Shown here: piece after piece, positions 1-7,987 of the stretch
How positions within the stretch are numbered: position 1 is the stretch's first letter
How the letters are laid out: every line of letters starts with the position of its first letter
DNA from: a virus
DNA: 26,625 nt
Strand: one strand, 5' to 3'
IMG/VR virus record: IMGVR_UViG_3300036398_002366
Span: 1-26,625 of that record
Made by a program: the position numbers and the translations under genes
The notes under the pieces: generated by a model
Databases searched by the model: none
Told to the model about the DNA's origin: nothing
What the model saw: only the letters and a program-made list of their open reading frames with translations

Positions 1-83
1 CGCGATAGCCCCTCGACCCGCGCCCCCCACACGCTGACTTGAAGGTCACCATCAAGACCGCTTACGTTCACGGAAAGGAGCGA
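1..83. other. left-edge region without assigned gene
   Basis: No frame with a good start or an identifiable end of an upstream gene can be shown here. It contains the ribosome binding site GGAAAGGAG (72-80) of the first gene and a very weak promoter-like arrangement that I do not call. Confidence 0.5.
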
Positions 84-470
84 ATGATGCGAGTAGGAAA
101 GCCAGCGAAACGCCCGCGCGGCGGGAAGGTCGCCTCGATGGACCCGAGCGAGAGTCACAGCCTTCCGATCACGGACTACCTGCGGCAGAGCCTCGAGCAG
201 CTCGAGCAGGCGGTGCTCGACGCGAGCGGTGCTGGCTCCTGGCAGGCGGTCGGATCGCTCAAGCTGCGCGCGATGGAGACGCGGGCGCAGCTCGACATCG
301 AGATCGCGAAGGCATCCTCGCCCGACTCGAGCATGAGCGACGAGCAGCTGCTCGGCATCATCGTGGGCGCTGTCGCCTCGCTGCCGCCGCAGCACCTCGA
401 GCGCCTCGAGGACGCGATCGAGATGCGCCGCACGGGCCGCGTCGTGCGCCTCGAGCGAACGACCGCATGA
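84..470 (+). CDS. putative terminase small subunit (position-based)
   Basis: A 128-residue protein directly upstream of the terminase genes. I chose ATG 84 because GGAAAGGAG lies at 72-80; ATG 87 is equally possible, and a TTG at 39 would place the ribosome binding site inside the gene. The N-terminus is basic (KPAKRPRGGK). The middle is a predicted helical hairpin rich in Glu, Leu and Ala (about residues 30-80), and a second helix with LERLEDAIEMRR lies near the C-terminus. Small terminase subunits recognise the packaging site and load the large subunit, and they usually sit exactly here. No classical HTH is obvious, so the assignment rests on gene order plus the basic, helical character. 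The stop overlaps the next start (ATGA), implying coupled translation. Confidence 0.5.
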   Translation: MMRVGKPAKRPRGGKVASMDPSESHSLPITDYLRQSLEQLEQAVLDASGAGSWQAVGSLKLRAMETRAQLDIEIAKASSPDSSMSDEQLLGIIVGAVASLPPQHLERLEDAIEMRRTGRVVRLERTTA

Positions 471-709
471 GCGCCTACGGCTACGAGCTCGTGCGCTCGG
501 TCGTCGTGGGCGAGCGCGAGGTGGACGGTCAGCGCGTGCCGATCGAGGACCGCGTGGAGCGCTGGCCTGTCCGAACGAACAAGGGCTCGTACTGGATCGT
601 GCTGCAGGACGTAAGCGAGGGACAGGCGCGCAAGGCGCGGACCTTCTACAGCCGGAAGGCCGCGCTCCAGAGCTTCGATCGTATCCAGCGTGAGCGAGCC
701 GGCCTGTGA
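467..709 (+). CDS. hypothetical protein between terminase genes
   Basis: An 80-residue protein whose ATG overlaps the stop of the upstream gene (ATGA) and whose stop overlaps the GTG start of the large terminase, so it is clearly part of the packaging operon. It has a predicted beta-rich N-terminal half and a basic C-terminal helix (SRKAALQSFDRIQRERAGL). No family was recognised. It could be a packaging accessory protein or a second DNA-binding subunit, but nothing in the sequence proves either. Confidence 0.7.
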   Translation: MSAYGYELVRSVVVGEREVDGQRVPIEDRVERWPVRTNKGSYWIVLQDVSEGQARKARTFYSRKAALQSFDRIQRERAGL

Positions 710-2091
710 ACCTCGCTGCCCTGGCCTCGGCCTCGCACGTCCTCCAGCGTCGTGCCGAGAGCGACCCGCTAGCCTACTTCCGCCCGACGCCGCCTCAACT
801 CGAGTTCCTGCGGTCCACCGAGCGGATCCGGCTCTACCGAGGCGCGAACCAGGTCGGAAAGACCTGGGTCGGCATGGCCGACACGATTTGGCGCTGTCTC
901 GGCTCGCATCCGTACCAGCCTGTCCGGCCAGCTCCGATCGAGGCGCACGTCGTCACGGTCACGTCGCAGCAGGGCGTGGCCATTCAGGAAAAATGCTGGC
1001 AACTGCTACCGAAGGACGCGATCTCGCCCGATGTCGAGTTCATCCCTGGCCGTGGGTTCCGCGGACGCCAGCCGATGGTCACGTTTCGGAACGGCAGCAT
1101 CCTCAAGTTCCGCTCGGTCCAGCAGGGCGCGCTCTCGATGGCCGGCTCGACGCTCGATCATCTGCTGATCGATGAGCCGCCCGAGGAGACGCTCTGGAAC
1201 GAGCTGGTACCGCGTGTCTTTAGGAAGCAAGGCACCATCTCATTGACACTCACGCCGGTAGGCCAGCCGCTCGGCTGGCTCAAGAAGCTCGTCGAGGATC
1301 GGCGCGTCCATGACATCTGCGCTCCGCTGAGCGTTGAGAACACGACGCCCATTGGCGGGAAGCCCCTGCTGACGCAGGAGCGGATCGATGAGCTCGCGGC
1401 GCACATCCTCGAGGCCGAGCGCGGCCAGCGCCTGTTTGGCGAGTGGGAAACCGTGTTCGTTGAGGGCCGCGTGTTCCCGATGTTCGATCCGAAGAAGCAC
1501 GTCCGAGACGAGGCGCCCGAGGGCGACTGGTTGATCGGCGTCGGCGTCGATCATGGCAAGGAGTCGGGCGCACAGGTGGCGATCCTGTCCGCGATGCGGA
1601 CGACGGAGGACGGCCATCATCAGATCCGTGTGCTCGACCAGGTGCAGAGCGACGGCATGACGACGCCCGAGCAGGATGCTCGCGCGATCCTCGACATGCT
1701 CAAGCGCTGCGGCCTGCGCTGGGAGGAGGTCGATCGCTGGGTGGGCGACCGCGCCGCGATCAGCCGCCGAGGCGGCGCAATCAAGTCAAACGCGATGCTC
1801 GTGCAGGCGATCGAGCGCGATCTGCGCCTCCCGATCGGCGCATGGCCGGCGCGGTTTCACACGGCGTATAAGCCCAAGGGCAGCGTATACGCCGGCTACC
1901 GCCTGCTACAGGCCAGCATGCTCCGAGGTGATTTCGTCGTCCATCCGCGCTGCAAGCGTTTGATCGATGACCTCAGCCGCTTCGACGGGCGCGAGTCAAG
2001 CGAGCACAAGCACAGCATCGACGCGCTGCGATACACCCTCGAGCTCGTGACGCGTCGGCTCTACGCGCCGCAGCTCGTCCGCATAGGATAG
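706..2091 (+). CDS. terL: terminase large subunit
   Basis: This 461-residue protein is the ATP-driven DNA packaging motor, which also cuts the concatemer. The ATPase domain has a Walker A-like motif GANQVGKT at residues 46-53 and Walker B LLIDEP with D156 and E157. The C-terminal RNase H-like nuclease has candidate metal-binding aspartates at D282 (GVDHG), D348 (VGDRAA) and D439 (HSIDALRY), spaced as in the family. Length is normal for a TerL. The start is GTG at 706, overlapping the stop of the upstream gene. Only one base separates the stop from the portal ATG. The packaging mode (cos, pac or other) cannot be decided from these motifs. Confidence 0.95.
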   Translation: MNLAALASASHVLQRRAESDPLAYFRPTPPQLEFLRSTERIRLYRGANQVGKTWVGMADTIWRCLGSHPYQPVRPAPIEAHVVTVTSQQGVAIQEKCWQLLPKDAISPDVEFIPGRGFRGRQPMVTFRNGSILKFRSVQQGALSMAGSTLDHLLIDEPPEETLWNELVPRVFRKQGTISLTLTPVGQPLGWLKKLVEDRRVHDICAPLSVENTTPIGGKPLLTQERIDELAAHILEAERGQRLFGEWETVFVEGRVFPMFDPKKHVRDEAPEGDWLIGVGVDHGKESGAQVAILSAMRTTEDGHHQIRVLDQVQSDGMTTPEQDARAILDMLKRCGLRWEEVDRWVGDRAAISRRGGAIKSNAMLVQAIERDLRLPIGAWPARFHTAYKPKGSVYAGYRLLQASMLRGDFVVHPRCKRLIDDLSRFDGRESSEHKHSIDALRYTLELVTRRLYAPQLVRIG

Positions 2092-2092
2092 G

Positions 2093-3820
2093 ATGGCCGC
2101 CATGCACTACGCGAACCTCCAGCTCCCGAAGCCTCCCGCGCCTGGAAACCCTGACGAGGCGCAGCGCTGGGAGCACACGCGCCATCGTCGTGCGCTGATG
2201 GAGGGCCGCTGGCTATCGCTGCTCGAGTCGCGCCTGCAGGAGCAACTTGGCAGCGTGCGGCGATCTGCGTGGGGCCGTGCGGACATGTCCAGCAACCCGT
2301 TCAAGGTCGTGGCCACCGAGCTTGCGACTTTGTACGACGCACCGCCTGACGTGCGCCACCATGCCAGCGTGGACAACGCCGAGGCGCTGACGGGCGAGGG
2401 CGGGTTGATCGACCGCGCCGGCCTGTGGCCGCAGATGAGCCGGTTCCAGAGCATGACCATCGCGCTCCGCGAGATGTGGATGCGCGTAGAGGTCGAGGAC
2501 GGGCGCCTGTCGTACCGGCCTGTCTCGCCGGACATGACGGTAGCCGAGGCCGATCCGAGCCGGCCTACCGTGCCGCTCATGTTCGCAGAGCTTCGGCCTC
2601 GGATGATCAATGGCAAGCCGACGTGGACGTGGGATGCGTTCGACATCCGCGATCCCCAGTACCCGACGTACAAGGTGCACATCGCGACCGATGGCGCGGG
2701 CTTTGGTGAGGACATCACGCGGCAGGTGCTGGGCGCGGACTACAGCGGCGAGGCGTACCCGTACCGCCGACAGGCTGGCGCTCCGGTCCTGCCGGTCGTG
2801 CTGTACCATGCCAGCCTGTACGGCGATCGTCTGTTTGACGCTTACAACGGGCTGGAGCTGTACGAGGGAAGCCTCAACCTGTCGGTATTCTACAGTTTTT
2901 TGTCGCATACCCTCCGCGATGCATCCTTCCCACAACGCTACGCCGTCGGCGTACGAGTGGCGGGTCTCGAGCAGGTGGACGGACAGACGCGCTCGGCACG
3001 GACCGAGGTGATCACGGATCCGACGACGATCCTGATGCTCGATCCAGTCAGCGAGACGACGCAGCCGATGGTCGCGCAGTTCCAAGCCGGCGCCGACGTG
3101 GAGAAGCTTGAGAGCACGATCGCCGCGATCGCGCACCGCCTCGCTACGGATGCCGGACTCTCGCCCTCCGAGCTCCAGCGTACGAGTGGCTCGGCCAAGA
3201 GCGGCTACGCCATCAGCTTGTCGAACGAAGGCAAGCGGGTCGTGCAGCGCCGATACGTGGCGCAGTTCCGATACGCGGACGAGGCGCTCGTGGGCCTCAG
3301 TGCCATCATCTACAACCGCGCGATGGGTACGCAGTTTCCCGAGGGCGGGTACTCGGTGATCTACCGAGAGATACCCCTCTCGCCGGAGGAGTTGTCTGCG
3401 AGACGCGAACACGTCACGTCCATGATGAGCGCTGGTTTGATGGACCGCGTGGAGGCGCTGCGCTTCTTCGGCTCGATGACCGAGCAGGATGCGGTGGCGC
3501 GGCTGAAGGCCATCGACGAGATGAGCGGAAAGGCGCCGCCTGCAACGGCAGAAGAAGGAGCAAGGCCGGAGGCGGCGCCCGCAGCGCCCGTATCCTCTGA
3601 CCATGCCGAAGCGATGGAAGAGGCCGTGGACGAGCTCCGCGCGTCCGAGGAGGCGCTGGCCGGCATGCTCGACGGTACGCTCACGGACGATCAGCGCGAC
3701 ATGCTGCGCGCTGTGCTCGAGAGCGTGCGTGAGGCTCGCGGCTACCTGACGGGCCGAGAGGTCGAGGCCGAGACGGAGCTGCCTGGCGAGGTCGAGAGCG
3801 AAGCCTCCGAGGAGTCGTAG
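2093..3820 (+). CDS. portal protein
   Basis: A 575-residue protein immediately after the large terminase, in the canonical portal position. Portals form the dodecameric ring at the capsid vertex through which DNA is packaged and to which the connector binds. The region around residues 340-410 (VEKLESTIAAIAHRLATDAGLSP, then SAKSGYAISLSNEG) is the long helical stem and wing pattern common in SPP1-gp6-like portals. The last 100 residues are acidic and helical, followed by an acidic disordered tail, probably variable between phages. The start ATG 2093 follows ATAGGATAGG; ATG 2102 is an alternative. The stop overlaps the next start. Confidence 0.85.
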   Translation: MAAMHYANLQLPKPPAPGNPDEAQRWEHTRHRRALMEGRWLSLLESRLQEQLGSVRRSAWGRADMSSNPFKVVATELATLYDAPPDVRHHASVDNAEALTGEGGLIDRAGLWPQMSRFQSMTIALREMWMRVEVEDGRLSYRPVSPDMTVAEADPSRPTVPLMFAELRPRMINGKPTWTWDAFDIRDPQYPTYKVHIATDGAGFGEDITRQVLGADYSGEAYPYRRQAGAPVLPVVLYHASLYGDRLFDAYNGLELYEGSLNLSVFYSFLSHTLRDASFPQRYAVGVRVAGLEQVDGQTRSARTEVITDPTTILMLDPVSETTQPMVAQFQAGADVEKLESTIAAIAHRLATDAGLSPSELQRTSGSAKSGYAISLSNEGKRVVQRRYVAQFRYADEALVGLSAIIYNRAMGTQFPEGGYSVIYREIPLSPEELSARREHVTSMMSAGLMDRVEALRFFGSMTEQDAVARLKAIDEMSGKAPPATAEEGARPEAAPAAPVSSDHAEAMEEAVDELRASEEALAGMLDGTLTDDQRDMLRAVLESVREARGYLTGREVEAETELPGEVESEASEES

Positions 3821-4263
3821 TGCCGTTCGTCTCCGAGGCGCAGCGCCGATACCTGCGGCTCAATGAGCCTGCGGTCTACCGCGAGTTCAAGCGCGCGGAG
3901 GAGCGTGGCGACCTCGATCTGCGCCCGCCAGCGACGGTAGCCGCAGCTGCGAAGCGCGGCCTCGAGCTGCGTGCGGAGTTCAACCGAGGCGGCACGGCGG
4001 TAGGTGTCGCGCGGGCGCGCGACCTGAGCAACCGTCGAGAGCTGAGCCTCGAGACGATCAAGCGCATGGTCGCGTACTTTGAGCGCCACGAGATCGACCT
4101 CGAGGCGCCGGCCGCGAAGCGCGGCAACCCCGGCTATCCGAGCGCCGGATACATCGCGTGGCTCCTATGGGGTGGCGATGCTGGCCGTACCTGGGCGCGC
4201 AAGATCATCCGTCAAGAGGCGCGAGTCCGCGCCGCAATCGAACGCAAGAAGGAGAGCACATGA
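3820..4263 (+). CDS. head-module protein with widespread phage domain (unknown function)
   Basis: A 147-residue protein with a GTG start overlapping the portal stop. Residues 1-30 (SEAQRRYLRLNEP) resemble a short basic motif often found at the start of phage virion-associated proteins. The rest, with RGLELRAEFNRGGTAVGVARARDLSNRR split over residues 46-73, then ETIKRMVAYFERHE and GYPSAGYIAWLLWGGDAGRTW, matches from memory a domain common in phages of many hosts, either alone or fused to head maturation proteins. Its function is not established to my knowledge. It occupies the place where a prohead protease is often found, but no protease motif is visible. It couples to the scaffold gene through an ATGA overlap. 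Confidence 0.8.
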   Translation: MPFVSEAQRRYLRLNEPAVYREFKRAEERGDLDLRPPATVAAAAKRGLELRAEFNRGGTAVGVARARDLSNRRELSLETIKRMVAYFERHEIDLEAPAAKRGNPGYPSAGYIAWLLWGGDAGRTWARKIIRQEARVRAAIERKKEST

Positions 4264-4832
4264 GCACCGAGGAAGGAACGACGACTCCCGCACCTGCCGC
4301 CGACGACAGCGGCGCAGCCGCCCGCATTCGCCAGCTCGTTGCGCGCGTGAAGGAGCTCGAGGCCAAGGTGGCCGAGGTCGAGCCGCTGGCGGCACAGGCC
4401 GACAAGTGGCGTAGCCAGTACGAGGAGGCGAAGGCGAGCAGCAAGGCCGAGCGCGAGGCGCTGCGCCTCGAGCGCGAGATCATGTCTGCCGGCGTCATGG
4501 ACGCCGAGGGGCTGGACTACGTGCAGCACGCCTACAGCAAGCTCCCGGCCGAGGGCCGTCCTCCGATCGGAGAGTGGTTGGCTAATCGGGACGGGCTGCC
4601 GAAGGCCGTGCGCGCGTACCTGTCGGATGCCGCACCTGCGCCCCAGCAGGCGCCGACGCTGCCCTCGCAGACGGCACCGGCTACCGTGCCGATGCCGCGC
4701 ACCTCGACGGCTACTGTTCCGCAGGCGCCAGCAGAGCCGGCCGTGTGGAGCGCCGAGGCGATCTCGCGGCTGAGTCCGAGCGAGTTCAAGGCGCACCGCG
4801 ATGCGATCATGGCCAGCCTGCGGACGGCTTGA
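4260..4832 (+). CDS. capsid scaffolding protein
   Basis: A 190-residue protein starting at ATG 4260, which overlaps the upstream TGA and follows AAGGAG. A longer in-frame extension to 4158 would lie inside the previous gene and is rejected. Residues 18-80 form a Leu/Glu/Ala/Lys coiled coil (RIRQLVARVKELEAKVAEVE), followed by a Pro/Ala/Thr-rich linker (about 125-160) and a C-terminal helical segment (AISRLSPSEFKAHRDAIMASL) of the type that binds the coat protein. Its position just before the major capsid gene and this architecture fit a scaffold that directs procapsid assembly and then leaves. A capsid promoter begins over its stop codon. Confidence 0.85.
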   Translation: MSTEEGTTTPAPAADDSGAAARIRQLVARVKELEAKVAEVEPLAAQADKWRSQYEEAKASSKAEREALRLEREIMSAGVMDAEGLDYVQHAYSKLPAEGRPPIGEWLANRDGLPKAVRAYLSDAAPAPQQAPTLPSQTAPATVPMPRTSTATVPQAPAEPAVWSAEAISRLSPSEFKAHRDAIMASLRTA

Positions 4833-4858
4833 CAGTTTGTCACGACGCGCGGTAGGGT
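4829..4858 (+). promoter_or_regulatory. candidate sigma-70-type promoter for the capsid gene
   Basis: A perfect -35 box TTGACA (4829-4834) is followed after 18 bases by TAGGGT (4853-4858), which matches the -10 consensus at three of six positions. It overlaps the scaffold stop codon and lies in one of the few real gaps of the structural operon, 90 bases before the capsid ATG. An independent promoter for the most abundant virion protein makes sense. The start site would be close to 4865. Confidence 0.5.
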
Positions 4859-4864
4859 AGCGGC

Positions 4865-4879
4865 GAGGGCGCTGCCCTC
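4865..4879 (+). promoter_or_regulatory. hairpin at predicted 5' end of capsid mRNA
   Basis: GAGGGC (4865-4870) and GCCCTC (4874-4879) pair perfectly around a GCT loop. The hairpin starts at about the predicted transcription start of the promoter at 4829-4858. Terminal 5' hairpins are known to protect some mRNAs from decay, so a stabilising role for the capsid message is plausible. It is too far from the capsid start (69 bases) to block ribosome binding. Confidence 0.4.
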
Positions 4880-4947
4880 CCGCGATCGGGCACGAACTCC
4901 CGTCAACAGCGATAGGCGCGGCCACAAACAGACCTACGGAGCCAAAA

Positions 4948-5871
4948 ATGGCAAACGAAGTGTACTTTAGTGGCCTGTCGGGCAATGCCCGCGTGGCCGC
5001 GATCCTCAATCAGGCCGTGATCCAGAAGCTGACGGATACCGCCAGCCTCGTCAATCACCCGTCCATCCTCCAGCTGCGCGCGATGAACGGCAGCGGCTCG
5101 ACCGTCGTGCAGGTGCCCGTCGTGTCCTGGGGCGCTGACGCGATGTCGGCCGTGGCCGAGAACGCCTCGGTTTCCAACACCGCGCTCACGAGCACCAACG
5201 CCAACATCACGATCGCGCGTCAGGCGCTGCGCCGTCAGATCTCTGACCTCGCCCAGCTGACCGCGACCGGGATCCCGCTCGACGTGACCGTGGACAACCT
5301 GGCTGCCGATATGGTCGCTGCGTACCTCAAGCGCGCCTCCACCATGCTCTGCGCGCTGTCCTCCGGGTTCTCCACCTCGGTCGGCTCGACGGGCGTGGAC
5401 CTCTCGGTCTCCACGTTCTACTCGGGCATGTTCGCCCTCCAGCTGCAGAGCGCGAACGGGCCGTTCACTGCCATCCTGCACCCGCAGCAGTTGAACGACC
5501 TCATGAGCTCCCTGCGCTCCGAGACCGGCCCCGGCCAGTACATCGCGGCCAATCAGGAGATGCTGCTCGCCAAGGGTCAGGGCTTCGCTGGCACGCTCTA
5601 CGGCGTGGACATCTTCAAGTCCTCGTTCGTCCCGACCGCCAACGCGGGCGCGGACTACCTGGGCATGATGATCGCCCCCGGCGCCATCGGCATCGCCACT
5701 GGCACTGCGGCTCCGATCATGGGCGCCACCACGACCGTCCCGCAGTCCCCGGTCGTCGTGGAGTTCGAGCGCGATGCCTCGAACGGCTCCACGATCATCG
5801 TCGGCTCCGCGTTCGTCGGCGTCGGTGAGATCGATGACGCCAAGGGCGTCGGCATCCTCAGCGACTTCTAA
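4948..5871 (+). CDS. major capsid protein (HK97 fold expected)
   Basis: A 307-residue coat protein directly after the scaffold. The pattern is that of short HK97-fold coat proteins made with a separate scaffold: a helical N-terminal arm, a conserved-looking middle (RQALRRQISDLAQLTATG near residues 90-107), a helical spine, GYFAILHPQQLNDL-type text as FTAILHPQQLNDLMSSL (about 172-188), and a Gly/Ala-rich beta C-terminus ending in VGVGEID. No protease cleavage arm or delta domain is apparent. CGGAG at 4937-4941 gives a 6-base spacing to ATG. The gene has its own candidate promoter upstream and a strong hairpin downstream, consistent with high separate expression. Confidence 0.9.
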   Translation: MANEVYFSGLSGNARVAAILNQAVIQKLTDTASLVNHPSILQLRAMNGSGSTVVQVPVVSWGADAMSAVAENASVSNTALTSTNANITIARQALRRQISDLAQLTATGIPLDVTVDNLAADMVAAYLKRASTMLCALSSGFSTSVGSTGVDLSVSTFYSGMFALQLQSANGPFTAILHPQQLNDLMSSLRSETGPGQYIAANQEMLLAKGQGFAGTLYGVDIFKSSFVPTANAGADYLGMMIAPGAIGIATGTAAPIMGATTTVPQSPVVVEFERDASNGSTIIVGSAFVGVGEIDDAKGVGILSDF

Positions 5872-5883
5872 TCGCTGATCTAC

Positions 5884-5924
5884 AGGCGCCCGCGCTGGTG
5901 GTTACTCTACTGGCGCGGGCGCTT
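5884..5924 (+). terminator. hairpin terminator after capsid gene
   Basis: AGGCGCCCGCGC (5884-5895) pairs with GCGCGGGCGCTT (5913-5924) across a 17-base loop: ten GC pairs plus one G-U and one A-U pair. It starts 12 bases after the capsid stop. There is no long T tract after the stem (TCTGCGTCT), so termination may be partial, allowing reduced readthrough into the connector genes. It could also protect the 3' end of the capsid mRNA. Confidence 0.6.
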
Positions 5925-5953
5925 CTGCGTCTGGAACCCACGAAGGAGCAAAC

Positions 5954-6622
5954 ATGGCAGCGACATTCGGCACGGCGGGCTCGGGCAACTACTCCGCACA
6001 GCCTGCACAGCGACCGGCAGCGATGAAGGAGCTTGTGAAGCTCGAACCGAAGCCGGCATTCTGGTACATCCATCACCCGGCACGCTGGTCCTACCGCGAC
6101 GGCGAGTGGGTGCCGTGGCTGTCCACGATGATCGCGGATCCTGGCGTGTCGAACGTGGACCAGCACGGCAGCACGGAGGCCGCCGAGGTCGCCAAGCGGC
6201 GTCGAGGCTGGACGCTGATCCCGTGGGATGCGATCGAGGGCGGCTATTGTGTCGCCTACGAGGGCGTGGCCGGACCCGTCCACATGTCGCGCTGGGAGAC
6301 GCCGAAGCTGGTCGCAGGGCAGACGCGCATCGCGAACGACGAGGAGGGCTACTGGTCGTTCTGCAAGTCGCTCGTCGGGCGCTACATCGAGCTCCCTGAT
6401 CCCGACTTCATCGCTGTGCAGATCGAGCGCCAAGAGAAGAAGGTCGAAGAGTGGCGTGAGAAGGCGCCGAGCTCGCCCTTCCACCGCGATGCACTGGCCG
6501 TCGAGGAGGCGCTCCTGGAGAAGATGCGCGTGGCGATGGATCGCCTTTTCAATCCTCCCGCTGAGGACGGTGAGCCGGAAGTGCCGAAGCCTGCGCCGAA
6601 GCGCGCTCGGGCGCGCTCGTGA
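5954..6622 (+). CDS. hypothetical head/neck protein
   Basis: A 222-residue protein with AAGGAG at 5943-5948 before ATG 5954. It is Trp/Tyr-rich in the first half (FWYIHHPARWSYRDGEWVPWL, about residues 36-56). Its second half is a charged helix (RQEKKVEEWREKAP, about 157-170), and it ends in a basic tail (PKRARARS). It sits between the coat protein and the connector genes, where decoration, neck or internal capsid proteins are found. I recognise no family. The basic tail could contact DNA inside the head. The stop overlaps the next small gene. Confidence 0.75.
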   Translation: MAATFGTAGSGNYSAQPAQRPAAMKELVKLEPKPAFWYIHHPARWSYRDGEWVPWLSTMIADPGVSNVDQHGSTEAAEVAKRRRGWTLIPWDAIEGGYCVAYEGVAGPVHMSRWETPKLVAGQTRIANDEEGYWSFCKSLVGRYIELPDPDFIAVQIERQEKKVEEWREKAPSSPFHRDALAVEEALLEKMRVAMDRLFNPPAEDGEPEVPKPAPKRARARS

Positions 6623-6768
6623 GCGGCGAGCGTCCTGGCTACCGGGAGGCGATGGAGCGCATGCAGCGCCAGCTCCGAGAGGGCGGCATGCCAGCCGACA
6701 AGGCGCGGCAGGTCGCGCAGGAGACGGCGCGCAAGCACGACCAGCGTCAGACGGATAAGGGACGGTAG
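6619..6768 (+). CDS. small basic helical protein (49 aa)
   Basis: A GTG start at 6619 overlaps the upstream TGA (GTGA), and the frame runs to TAG at 6766-6768. The 49-residue product is highly charged and helical (GYREAMERMQRQLREGGM, then DKARQVAQETARKHDQR). Coupling to the upstream gene, coding periodicity like that of its neighbours and a gap that is otherwise unexplained support it as real. Its function is unknown. Short proteins with an ETARKHD-like ending occur in other phage genomes as far as I recall, without a known role. Confidence 0.6.
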   Translation: MSGERPGYREAMERMQRQLREGGMPADKARQVAQETARKHDQRQTDKGR

Positions 6769-6780
6769 TAGGAGGCTGCG

Positions 6781-7536
6781 ATGTCGCTCGCGGAGACGAT
6801 CTACACGGCACGCTTCCGCAGCTCGGAGACGATCGAGCGCGGGCGCACGCAGATCCTGACCTGTCCGGTGCAGCGGGCGGGCGCGACGGCTGCGCCCTCG
6901 AGCGGCACGATCAGCATCTACCGGCCTGACCAGACGGCGCTCGTCAACGCGCAGGCCGTCTCGATCGTGTCGAGCGTGGCGCAGTACAGTCTCACTGGCG
7001 CCACGACGACAGCCGAAGCGCTGGGCGAGGGCTGGCTAGTCGAATGGAGCTTGCTACTCCCTGACTCAGTGACCCACACCTTCCGAAATGACGCGGCGGT
7101 CTGCCGTCGAACCCTCTACCCTGTGATCTCGGACGCTGATCTGACACAGCGACACAGCGACCTTCCGGCGCTGCTCGGCTCGGCTACGTCGTATCAGGCG
7201 TACATTGACGAAGCGTGGGCGACGATCTGCAACCGGCTCATCGGAGAGGGCCGCAGGCCGTACCTCGTGATCCAGCCGAGCGCGCTGCGTGAGGTGCACC
7301 TCATGCTCACGCTGCACCTGATCTTCATGGACTTTCAGACCAGCGCTGGCGACACGGGACGCTGGCAGGCGCTCGCGGCGTACTACAGCACTGCCTACAC
7401 GACCGCCTGGGGCGCGCTGCGCTTCACCTACGACGAGGCAGACGAGAACGTCGTCGATCCGAGCAAGAAGAAGTCTGCCGCTTCCACGGTCTGGCTGAAC
7501 GGTCGTGGCCATAGCCTCGACGTGTGGTGGCGCTGA
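6781..7536 (+). CDS. head-tail connector (adaptor) protein
   Basis: A 251-residue protein with TAGGAGG just before ATG 6781. It appears to have two parts: a beta-rich N-terminal domain (residues 1-110, Ig-like in character, with GTISIYRPDQTALV), and a helical C-terminal part (about 125-215) with YIDEAWATICNRLIGEGRRP, PSALREVHLMLTLHLIF and RWQALAAYYSTAYTTAW. The helical part is typical of the adaptor ring that docks under the portal (HK97 gp6/SPP1 gp15 type). The position between coat and tail terminator supports this. Its stop overlaps the next start as TGATG. Confidence 0.65.
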   Translation: MSLAETIYTARFRSSETIERGRTQILTCPVQRAGATAAPSSGTISIYRPDQTALVNAQAVSIVSSVAQYSLTGATTTAEALGEGWLVEWSLLLPDSVTHTFRNDAAVCRRTLYPVISDADLTQRHSDLPALLGSATSYQAYIDEAWATICNRLIGEGRRPYLVIQPSALREVHLMLTLHLIFMDFQTSAGDTGRWQALAAYYSTAYTTAWGALRFTYDEADENVVDPSKKKSAASTVWLNGRGHSLDVWWR

Positions 7537-7979
7537 TGGCGAGCAGGACGGTACGCCAGCTGCGCGAGGACGTGACCGCACGGATCCTCACGCTTACTGG
7601 ATGGCGCGAGACGCGCGTAGCGCCTGACCTGTTTGGCGCCGACGCGGACTCGATCGCGCACAAGGCGTTTGCGGTCCTCTGCGGAACGACTGAGGATCAG
7701 CGCCTGTACCGAGGCAAGCCTGCCGAGGGCACGCTGGTCGAGACGCCGCTCGAGGTCCACTACACCTGGCGCCTCGCTCCGAAGGACATCTCCAACAGTT
7801 ACGACGACGCGCTCGATGGCGAGCAGGCCGTCGTCAACAAGTTGATGGCCTACGATGCGACGTGGCCGGTCAACTACAAGTTCCAGCTCGTGTCGCTCTC
7901 CCGCGAGACGAACGACGCTGCCGAATGGGTTCGCGGTGTGATACAGTTCCGCGTCCAGCACACGCTTCCGCTGCAGTGA
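7536..7979 (+). CDS. putative tail terminator / tail completion protein
   Basis: A 147-residue protein whose ATG 7536 overlaps the upstream stop (TGATG); a GTG start four codons earlier is possible but lacks support. The alpha/beta text with a central beta region (EVHYTWRLAPKD) and the C-terminal strands VNYKFQLVSLS and GVIQFRVQHTL resemble the terminator protein that caps the tail tube and joins it to the neck. It lies immediately before the tail tube gene, the usual order. Identification is by position and fold impression only. Confidence 0.55.
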   Translation: MASRTVRQLREDVTARILTLTGWRETRVAPDLFGADADSIAHKAFAVLCGTTEDQRLYRGKPAEGTLVETPLEVHYTWRLAPKDISNSYDDALDGEQAVVNKLMAYDATWPVNYKFQLVSLSRETNDAAEWVRGVIQFRVQHTLPLQ

Positions 7980-7987
7980 GGTAGAGC

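Noticed and set aside
39-68. TTGAAG with TACGTT 18 bases later as a promoter for the first gene
   Set aside because: Poor match to consensus, and the transcription start would fall inside the ribosome binding site.
2213-3604. 463-codon antisense frame opposite the portal
   Set aside because: Arg/His/Leu-rich shadow product without any domain; fully covered by the portal gene.
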